Shown here: one piece after another, positions 58,102 through 64,000 of the stretch | How positions within the stretch are numbered: the first letter of the stretch is position 1 | How the letters are laid out: the number at the start of each line of letters is the position of its first letter | Assembly (NCBI GenBank): GCA_947625285.1 | Contig: CANQNS010000001.1 | Span: 186,001 to 250,000, forward strand | Direction: 5' to 3' | DNA from: an uncultured Oscillospiraceae bacterium | Lineage (GTDB): Bacteria; Bacillota; Clostridia; Oscillospirales; Oscillospiraceae | Length of the DNA: 64,000 nucleotides | Notes under the pieces: model-generated | Told to the model about the DNA's origin: nothing | The model's input: the letters and a program-made list of their open reading frames with translations, nothing else | The model's database searches: none | Translations under genes and position numbers: made by a program

Positions 58102-59688
58102 TCAATATGCGGCGGCGGCGCCATCGGCCCGGGGCTCTGTAGCGCCCATATAGCTGCCATGGCCTGTGCGGAAAATGATCTGTCCGCGGCCAAATTTCTC
58201 ATGTGCGTCGCTGACGGTGATCTCATGGCCCATATGAGCCAGCTCGTCCAGCAGCTGACGGTCATACGCCGGTTCCACCCAAAAACGCTTATCCTTTTCC
58301 CACTGCCAGCGGGGCACATCCAGCGTCTGCTGGATATCCAGTCCGAAATCGAACATATTCATCACCATCTGGACATGCCCCTGCGGCTGCATAAAGCCCC
58401 CCATCATGCCGAAGGGACCCAGAGGCTCGTCCCCCTGTGTGATAAAGCCGGGGATGATCGTGTGGTACGGCCTTTTCCCGCCTGCCAGGCAGTTATAGTG
58501 GCCCTCCTCCAGAGTGAAACAGGCGCCGCGGTTCTGCATGGCGATCCCCAGCCCCGGCACGACGATCCCTGAGCCGAACCCGGAATAATTGCTTTGGATA
58601 TAGGAGACCATATTCCCGTCCCGGTCAGCGGAGCAGAGATAGACCGTATTGCTGCCTCCGTCGGGGGACAGGACGGGAACGCCGGCGGCATCCCCGATCT
58701 GCCGGCGGCGTTTTGCCGCGTGTTCCTCAGACAGCAGTTCCTCCACCGGGATCGGCTTGCAGTCCGGATCGGCCACATAGCGTGCCGCGTCGGCAAAGGC
58801 GAGCTTCATAGCCTCCCACTGCAGGTGGAGCGTCCGGGCGGCGTCCCTGTCGCGGAAAGAATACGGCTTCAGGATGTTCAGCGCTATGAGGGCGGCGATC
58901 CCCTGGCCGTTGGGGGGCAGCTCCCAGATGTCTCTGCCGCGGTAGCGGGTCGAGATGGGCCGGACCCACTCGGGCTGAAAGGCCGCCAGGTCATCCTCGC
59001 GGAGATACCCGCCGAGCTTCCGAAAATGGTCGGCTATCCGTGACGCCAGCTCGCCCCGGTAGAAATCCTCGCTGTTTGTCCTGGCGATCTGCTCCAGCGT
59101 CCGCGCATGGTCCGGCAGACGGAAGATCTCTCCCGCCGCGGGGGTCCGTCCGTCCCGCGTGAACACCCGGAACCATTCCTCAATTCCCGGCTCGCTGCGG
59201 ATCTTCGCATATTTGGCGGCTGCCGCTCCCCACAGCTTGGATACGACGGGCGATACCGGGAAGCCCCCGTCCGCATAAGCGATGGCACCCTGCAGCAAGC
59301 GCTGCAGAGGCCGCGACCCGAACCGGCTCTGCAGGGCGGCCCACATGCCGGGAATGCCGGGGACCGTAACAGGAAGCGCGCCGAACTCTGGCATGGCGGT
59401 ATATCCCTGGGCGCAGACCGTCCGCCTGTCCAGCAGGCGCGGGCTGCGTCCGGAGGCGTTGATCCCATAGAGCTTGCCCTTGTACCAAATGATAGCAAAG
59501 GCGTCGCCGCCCAGACCGTTGGAGCAGGGCTCCACCACCGTCAGCGCGGCAGCTGTGGCTATGGCGGCATCGACGGCGTTTCCCCCTTCGCGCAGGACGG
59601 CGAGGCCCGCCTGCGCTGCCAGAGACTGTGATGTGGCGACCATGCCGGAGGCTCCATAGACGATGCTGCGTCTGGATAGAAACTTCAC
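58102..59688 (-). CDS. Gamma-glutamyltransferase-family protein (second copy, YwrD-like)
   Basis: About 528 residues from GTG 59688, which follows GGAGGAG; the track start adds 23 poor residues. Family features are SGMVATSQSLAAQAG, GGNAVDAAIATAAALTVVEP, the nucleophile region GSNTVYLCSADRDGNMVS and FGMMGGFMQPQGHVQMVMN. It is closer to the YwrD type than the first copy and also lacks a signal peptide. It is the first gene of the operon, transcribed away from the AraC regulator. Confidence 0.85.
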   Translation of the reverse strand: MKFLSRRSIVYGASGMVATSQSLAAQAGLAVLREGGNAVDAAIATAAALTVVEPCSNGLGGDAFAIIWYKGKLYGINASGRSPRLLDRRTVCAQGYTAMPEFGALPVTVPGIPGMWAALQSRFGSRPLQRLLQGAIAYADGGFPVSPVVSKLWGAAAAKYAKIRSEPGIEEWFRVFTRDGRTPAAGEIFRLPDHARTLEQIARTNSEDFYRGELASRIADHFRKLGGYLREDDLAAFQPEWVRPISTRYRGRDIWELPPNGQGIAALIALNILKPYSFRDRDAARTLHLQWEAMKLAFADAARYVADPDCKPIPVEELLSEEHAAKRRRQIGDAAGVPVLSPDGGSNTVYLCSADRDGNMVSYIQSNYSGFGSGIVVPGLGIAMQNRGACFTLEEGHYNCLAGGKRPYHTIIPGFITQGDEPLGPFGMMGGFMQPQGHVQMVMNMFDFGLDIQQTLDVPRWQWEKDKRFWVEPAYDRQLLDELAHMGHEITVSDAHEKFGRGQIIFRTGHGSYMGATEPRADGAAAAY

Positions 59689-59803
59689 GGGCCGATTCTC
59701 CTCCCATCCTGGATTGTTCAAATTATACAGGAGAACTTCCCGGGCTAAAATGTGCATAATTGACCTCTATAATGTCTTAAATTGACCAACTTAGCCAAAT
59801 CTA

Positions 59804-59833
59804 TTGCGGGTTTTGAAGGCGCTGTGGTATATT
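59804..59833 (+). promoter_or_regulatory. Possible promoter of the AraC gene
   Basis: TTGCGG (59804-59809) and TATATT (59828-59833) are 18 bases apart in the AT-richer divergent region (59700-59880). I could not settle the minus-strand promoter of the catabolic operon. Confidence 0.4.
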
Positions 59834-59903
59834 GCATACAAACTGTTAGGCGCTGATAGTGATAGGGTGTATTTATTTGATGCCGCTGTATGGGGAACTA
59901 GAT

Positions 59904-60800
59904 ATGTTTGACAAAAAAACCGAATATGTATCCAATTCCTATCGAAACGTACAGATCCACTATGTGAGCTATGAGTATTACAGCTCTCTCAATCTTCTTC
60001 CGTCCCATATGCACCCTTTTCCCACCATCATGATCGTCGACAAGCTGGTCGGTACATGCGAGTACAGGATCGGGAAAAGCAGCCTTTTTGTCCAGCCGGG
60101 AGACATCCTGCTCATCAATCCGGGCGTATACCATCAGAAGCTCCTGGGGGTGGGTTCGGAGATCCACGAGGTCCATCTGGCCTTTGAGGAACTGCAATTT
60201 GAGGGGCTTCCCTCCAATCACGTCGTTGCCAACGGGGATTTTCGGATCGGCAAGGTCTGCAGCGGCGAGAGCCAGCTGTACCAGCTGGCTGTGAACGCGC
60301 TGAACTGTGAAGCGGATCTGGAGGGGCGGTACGGCGACCTGGTCGCGTGCGCGCTCTTTTATCAGTTTCTGGCGGTGGTCCTGCGGAGCGTGTCGGAGGA
60401 ATTGACGCCAAATGAGCAGGAAACACGTATGCTCGCGTACTGCAGCGGCAACCATGACACGGTCGTCCGCTCGCTGCGGGAGTTCCTGATCGAGAACTAT
60501 ACCAGCAACGTCACAGTGTCAGTAGTGGCCCGGCGGATGTATCTGAGCGCGGAATATCTCAGCCGCCTTTTTAAAGCGGAGGTAGGAAAGAGCCCCTATA
60601 CCTTTTTGATCGAACTTCGCATCAATAAGGCCAAAGAGCTCTTGGAGAACACGTCCATGCCCATACACGCCATTGCCCTCCGGGTAGGATACAGCGACGC
60701 CTATCACTTCAGCAAACAGTTCAAAAAGGCCACATCCATGTCTCCCAGTGAGTATCGGAAAACGGTCAATCAAGCAAAGGAGCCGGACAAAGAGCCATGA
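59904..60800 (+). CDS. AraC-family transcriptional regulator
   Basis: About 298 residues. The N-terminal half is a cupin-type effector domain (FVQPGDILLINPGVYHQKLLG), and the C-terminal 100 residues hold two helix-turn-helix motifs (VSVVARRMYLSAEYLSRLFK and IHAIALRVGYSDAYHFSKQF). I prefer ATG 59904 because it gives a normal family N-terminus; ATG 59859 is possible. It diverges from the catabolic operon and probably activates it. It overlaps the first chromate-transporter gene by 4 bases. Confidence 0.88.
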   Translation: MFDKKTEYVSNSYRNVQIHYVSYEYYSSLNLLPSHMHPFPTIMIVDKLVGTCEYRIGKSSLFVQPGDILLINPGVYHQKLLGVGSEIHEVHLAFEELQFEGLPSNHVVANGDFRIGKVCSGESQLYQLAVNALNCEADLEGRYGDLVACALFYQFLAVVLRSVSEELTPNEQETRMLAYCSGNHDTVVRSLREFLIENYTSNVTVSVVARRMYLSAEYLSRLFKAEVGKSPYTFLIELRINKAKELLENTSMPIHAIALRVGYSDAYHFSKQFKKATSMSPSEYRKTVNQAKEPDKEP

Positions 60801-61342
60801 AACAGTTGTTCACGATCTACTGCGTCTTTATGAAGATCGGAGCCTTCACGTTTGGGGGCGGCTATGCGATGCTGCCGCTGCTGCAAAAGGAAGTCGTGGA
60901 AAAACACGGGTGGGCCACCAGCGAGGAGCTGCTGGACTATTACGCGATCGGGCAGTGCATCCCCGGCATCATCGCTACCAACACGGCGACCTTCATCGGC
61001 CACAAGCAGAAGGGCGTGCCGGGAGCCGCCGCAGCGACGCTTGGGATGATCACGCCGTCCTATATCATCATCTCCATTATCGCGGCGTTCATACAGAACT
61101 TTGCCGAGCTGCCGGTCGTTCAGCACGCGTTCGCGGGGATCCGGATCGCGGTCTGCGTCCTGATCCTTTCTGCCGTTATCCAGATGGGCAAAAAGAACAT
61201 CAAAACGATCCCCTGTTTTCTGATCGCTGTAGCGGTATTTGTTCTGCTGCTTCTGTTTTCGCCGTCGCCGGTGTGGATCATACTCGGGGTATCGCTGATC
61301 GGTCTGATATGGCCGAAGTATAAGAAGGACGAAAACGGCTGA
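60797..61342 (+). CDS. Chromate transporter subunit (short ChrA)
   Basis: The 181-residue protein is a single CHR domain with about six hydrophobic segments and the motifs KIGAFTFGGGYAMLPLLQKEVV and GIIATNTATFIGHKQKG. Short CHR proteins work as pairs, and a second copy follows 54 bases downstream. The physiological substrate in gut bacteria is unlikely to be chromate. The overlap with the AraC gene suggests a link to the island's transport physiology. Confidence 0.85.
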   Translation: MKQLFTIYCVFMKIGAFTFGGGYAMLPLLQKEVVEKHGWATSEELLDYYAIGQCIPGIIATNTATFIGHKQKGVPGAAAATLGMITPSYIIISIIAAFIQNFAELPVVQHAFAGIRIAVCVLILSAVIQMGKKNIKTIPCFLIAVAVFVLLLLFSPSPVWIILGVSLIGLIWPKYKKDENG

Positions 61343-61396
61343 GGCGGGCAAAATGATCCTGCGCGCCGGATAAAGGCGGCGGAAAGGTGGTTATCA

Positions 61397-61948
61397 ATGA
61401 TATATTGGGAGCTGTTTTACGAGTTTTTCATCACCGGGCTTTTCTCGATTGGCGGAGGCCTCGCGGCGCTGCCGTTCCTCTACAAGATCGCGGAGAGGCA
61501 TGACTGGTTCTCCGCCGCGTTTCTGCCGAATATGGTCGCAGTCTCGGAGTCAACGCCGGGGCCGATCGGCATCAACATGGCCACATACGCGGGATTCCAC
61601 GCAGCCGGCCTGCCGGGAGCGCTGATAGCCACCATCTCGCTGGCGCTGCCTTCTTTTTTGATCATCATTTTCATATCCGGGCTCCTTGGTCGTGTCAAAG
61701 AGCACCACATCACAAGATCTGTGCTGTATGTGCTGCGTCCCGCGGTCACCGGACTGATCGCCGTATCCGCCTGGGAGGTCATCAGCATCACTCTGCTGCG
61801 GCTTCCCGCCGCGTCGTTCACATCCATGTTCCAGTGGACATCCATCGCTGTTTTCTGCGTCGTTTGGGTCCTGTATCACAAATTGAAAGCGCACCCCATT
61901 TTTTACATCATCGGGTGCGCTGTCGTAGGCGTGTGCTTGAAATTATAG
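61397..61948 (+). CDS. Chromate transporter subunit (short ChrA), second copy
   Basis: The 183-residue protein is the partner CHR domain: TGLFSIGGGLAALPFLYKIAE and ESTPGPIGINMATYAGF. It has about six hydrophobic segments. GGAAAGG precedes the start. The pair probably forms a heterodimer in the membrane. Confidence 0.85.
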   Translation: MIYWELFYEFFITGLFSIGGGLAALPFLYKIAERHDWFSAAFLPNMVAVSESTPGPIGINMATYAGFHAAGLPGALIATISLALPSFLIIIFISGLLGRVKEHHITRSVLYVLRPAVTGLIAVSAWEVISITLLRLPAASFTSMFQWTSIAVFCVVWVLYHKLKAHPIFYIIGCAVVGVCLKL

Positions 61949-61960
61949 TGAGGCTGTGTC

Positions 61961-62605
61961 ATGAAGCATAATGGTGGCTTTTCCAGTTTTCTGGAACATT
62001 CCGGCCAGATCATCATTCTGAGCGTCCTGTGGACCGTGAGCTGTCTGCCGGTCATCACGCTGGGAGCGGCTTCCGCCGCCTTATATCACGCTGTGGTGAA
62101 ATCCGTGCGCTGCGAAAGGAGCAGTCCGTTCAAGGTATATGCAAAAGCTCTCAGGACCGATCTGGCACAGGGGGCGGTCCTGACCCTGATCCTGGTCGTC
62201 TATGCGGTGCTGGCGGTCAACGCGCTGTATTTTTCCCGTGTTTATCCCGGCGTCCCCACGATCCTGCGCGCAATCGTTTCATTGGTGGGAGGAGCATCGC
62301 TCTTTTTGATCCTTTTGGCGGCTCCGTACGCGCATATTTTCCTGTCCAGGTTCCGGATGTCAGCGCTGCAGTGCCTGAAAGCCTCGCTGTATTGCGCGGC
62401 AGGCAACGTCAAGTGTACCGCACTGATGCTTCTGACCTCGGCCGTCGGCGGGCTGCTGCTCTACCTGATACCGCTCTTTTTTGTATGGATCCCCGGCACG
62501 GTCTGCTACATCCATTCATTTCTGTTTGAACCGTTGTTTAAAAAATATCTCTCCCAGCTCCCGGACGGTTCCGGCCCGGACGACCCCTGGTACATGGAGC
62601 TATAG
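61961..62605 (+). CDS. DUF624/YesL-family membrane protein
   Basis: The 214-residue protein has five or six transmembrane segments and the YesL-type start (FLEHSGQIIILSVLWTVSCLPVITLGAASAALY). DUF624 proteins are often encoded with carbohydrate ABC transporters and may help their assembly, but their role is not established. It is the last gene of the AraC-chrA transcript and borders the recombinase. Confidence 0.78.
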   Translation: MKHNGGFSSFLEHSGQIIILSVLWTVSCLPVITLGAASAALYHAVVKSVRCERSSPFKVYAKALRTDLAQGAVLTLILVVYAVLAVNALYFSRVYPGVPTILRAIVSLVGGASLFLILLAAPYAHIFLSRFRMSALQCLKASLYCAAGNVKCTALMLLTSAVGGLLLYLIPLFFVWIPGTVCYIHSFLFEPLFKKYLSQLPDGSGPDDPWYMEL

Positions 62606-62622
62606 CCCTGCGGCGGTCTGTT

Positions 62623-64000
62623 TTACGGCGTACAGCGCAAGCGCCGGCATGGATATGCCCTTTGTGCGGACTCTTCATTTGATGCGGCTTCCAGCTCTAT
62701 GATCCTTTGATGAGTGAGGAGCATAGGATCTGCATCATAGCTGGGTGTTGATTTCCGTGCTTTTTTCTTCGAGCCCCGCAGCTTCGATGTTGCCCGCTTG
62801 ACCACGCCATTCCTAAAGTGCGTGACCTCATACGGCTCAAACCAAAACACAGATCCGAACCCATCCCCTACGGGGTATGAGTTCGGATCTGTTCTACCGG
62901 GGTCTCCAAAGGGCATGCCTGCCCTTTGGGGAGAAGGAAGAATGGCCTCGACCGATGTCTGGCGCCTTGCTCGCAAGGGGCTGGAATCTTCGGGGCCATT
63001 CCGACGTGATGGTGCACCACGGCAATCCAAATCCGAACCCGCGGCCTGTTCCTCCAGGGCCGCCTTCATTTCATCAAAGGTGACGGTCTTTGTCCCGTCC
63101 TTGTAGTTGATGTGGAGCGTCAGCTTGTCATCGAATAGGTACACCGAGTTGACGAACGTATCTATAAGCTGCTGACGATGCTCCTTTTTCCGCATGTCCA
63201 ACTTGCGGAACCGCTCCAGCCACATGGTCACGAACTCCGCCGTCAGTTTCGGCTTCGCCAGTTTCTCGTTGGCGATTTTAATCTCCAGGTCCTCTTTCGT
63301 GGCCTCCAGTTCCTCCAGGCGGCTCTTGGTAGATGGCGTCAGGATGCCCTGCTGGATGGCGTTGAGCAGATTGTTGATGCCGGTCTCTGCCTCTTTCAAC
63401 TGCTGTTCATACAGCGGTAGTAGGGTGTTCTCTTGCTCCTGTAAGTCCATCACCGTGGAAACGATGGCCTGGATTACCTTGTCGTCCCGTATCTCCTTCA
63501 TCGTCTCGTGGATGACGAAATCCTCGATGAACGCTTTGTTGACCGGCTTCTTGTGACAGTCCCCACGCTTCTTTTTCACCGTGGCGCACTTGTAGTAATG
63601 GTGGACCTTTCCCGTGTGGCTGGTGCCGCTCTCGCCACACATATAGCTGCCGCAGTAGCCGCAGAACAGCTTTGTGGTCAGCAGATAATCGTCTTCAGCC
63701 TTATGCCGGGCTGGGGCCTTTTTGTTCTTTGCCAGCTTTTCCTGAACTCTCTCAAACAAATCTTTGGGCACGATGGCCGGGATGCCGTCGGGGATGACCG
63801 TATCACGATAGCGGAACTCTCCCATATACCGGCGATTGTTCAGCAGATGCTGGATGCTATTATAGGAAAACGGCTGCCCGCGGGTATTCTTCACGCCTTT
63901 CTCGTTCAGCCAACTGCAGATCTGCGTCATGGTGTACCCGGCGTCGTATTTCTTGAACGCCTCCAGCACATACGGTGCCGTCAGCGGGTCGATTTGAAAG
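62623..64000 (-). CDS. Large serine recombinase, 3' part (continues past the window edge)
   Basis: The open frame covers the window edge, so the catalytic N-terminal resolvase domain lies outside. Visible parts are the recombinase domain (ICSWLNEKGVKNTRGQPFSY, NRRYMGEFRYRD), the zinc-ribbon domain (LFCGYCGSYMCGESG and YYKCATVKKKRGDCHKKPV), a coiled coil and the DEMKAALEEQAAGSD C-terminal segment. The last 135 residues run through hairpin array D and recombinase-flank sequence, so the natural C-terminus has probably been changed. It could integrate or excise the island. Confidence 0.85.
   Translation of the reverse strand, partial: FQIDPLTAPYVLEAFKKYDAGYTMTQICSWLNEKGVKNTRGQPFSYNSIQHLLNNRRYMGEFRYRDTVIPDGIPAIVPKDLFERVQEKLAKNKKAPARHKAEDDYLLTTKLFCGYCGSYMCGESGTSHTGKVHHYYKCATVKKKRGDCHKKPVNKAFIEDFVIHETMKEIRDDKVIQAIVSTVMDLQEQENTLLPLYEQQLKEAETGINNLLNAIQQGILTPSTKSRLEELEATKEDLEIKIANEKLAKPKLTAEFVTMWLERFRKLDMRKKEHRQQLIDTFVNSVYLFDDKLTLHINYKDGTKTVTFDEMKAALEEQAAGSDLDCRGAPSRRNGPEDSSPLRARRQTSVEAILPSPQRAGMPFGDPGRTDPNSYPVGDGFGSVFWFEPYEVTHFRNGVVKRATSKLRGSKKKARKSTPSYDADPMLLTHQRIIELEAASNEESAQRAYPCRRLRCTP
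62849..63040. repeat. Hairpin array D in the recombinase 3' end, flanked by ATCCGAACCC repeats
   Basis: Palindromes include a 12 bp ACAGATCCGAAC/GTTCGGATCTGT stem (62849-62892), CCAAAGGGCA-TGCC-TGCCCTTTGG (62906-62929) and CCTTGC-TC-GCAAGG (62965-62978). The 10-base direct repeat ATCCGAACCC lies at 62853-62862 and 63031-63040. The recombinase remnant at 49893-49902 has a single copy with no array, so 178 bases are extra here. Confidence 0.75.

Noticed and set aside
56536-58572. 678-residue plus-strand ORF
   Set aside because: Antisense shadow of the gamma-glutamyltransferase genes.

Overview
The window looks like a GC-rich Bacillota chromosome of the class Clostridia, most likely an Oscillospiraceae-type gut anaerobe (Oscillibacter, Flavonifractor or Lawsonibacter-like). 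The reasons are the archaeal-type ProS, a TM1266-family hydrogenase regulator, a double feoA with feoB and a FeoB-associated Cys-rich protein, phosphoketolase, a DUF4179 anti-sigma factor, YtrA-type GntR and CarD regulators, strong Shine-Dalgarno sequences and consensus sigma-70 promoters. The genus is inference; the gene families are read directly.

Layout. 0-3 kb: a DUF1700-like membrane operon diverges from proS. 3.1-17.4 kb: a compact plus-strand phage structural and lysis module (terminases, portal, scaffold, capsid, neck, tail, tape measure, S74 tail protein, holin, endolysin) closed by terminators, with no integrase, repressor or replication gene. 17.5-23 kb: parvulin-like foldase, NYN-LOTUS protein, ECF sigma/anti-sigma pair, Sfp-type phosphopantetheinyl transferase. 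23-25.9 kb: an NMT1/SsuABC-type ABC transporter behind a TM1266 regulator, with a leader that can form exclusive terminator and antiterminator structures. 25.9-33.7 kb: YtrA regulator plus membrane protein, phosphoketolase, prmA, HAD phosphatase, PadR/DUF2812 pair, HMA metallochaperone. 34-37.4 kb: feoA-feoA-feoB operon with TTAG-N6-CTAA operators, also found at the HMA gene. 37.6-40.3 kb: a small AT-richer patch controlled by an XRE protein, then tRNA-Tyr and tRNA-Thr. 40.4-43.9 kb: a degenerate glutamate dehydrogenase paralogue, an M23 peptidase, CarD. 44.2-49.6 kb: a polysaccharide-decoration operon (membrane protein, GtrA, GT2, nucleotidyltransferase-kinase fusion, HAD, second nucleotidyltransferase). 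49.85-64 kb: an accessory island bounded by two same-orientation copies of a serine recombinase 3' end, one a deleted remnant and one running off the window. It carries an eight-gene catabolic operon (sugar ABC transporter, BadF-type kinase, NagB-like deaminase, amidohydrolase, two gamma-glutamyltransferase-family proteins) diverging from an AraC regulator, two chromate-transporter subunits and a DUF624 protein.

The most unusual signal is a set of about 155-180 bp arrays of back-to-back perfect short hairpins. One splits a small gene translationally coupled to feoB; removing it together with one copy of a flanking ATTATC repeat restores a 31-codon frame. One lies in the recombinase 3' end, where the remnant copy 13 kb away has the uninterrupted sequence. 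One lies between phosphoketolase and prmA, and one is bounded by a 22 bp duplication of the tRNA-Tyr 3' end. I do not recognise these arrays as a named repeat family. The second main signal is the 14.3 kb integrase-less phage module, a candidate gene transfer agent, PBSX-like particle or decayed prophage.

Limits: all calls come from reading the sequence and the supplied ORF track. No database search, folding program or codon statistics were run, and start codons were chosen by ribosome-binding sites and family N-termini.
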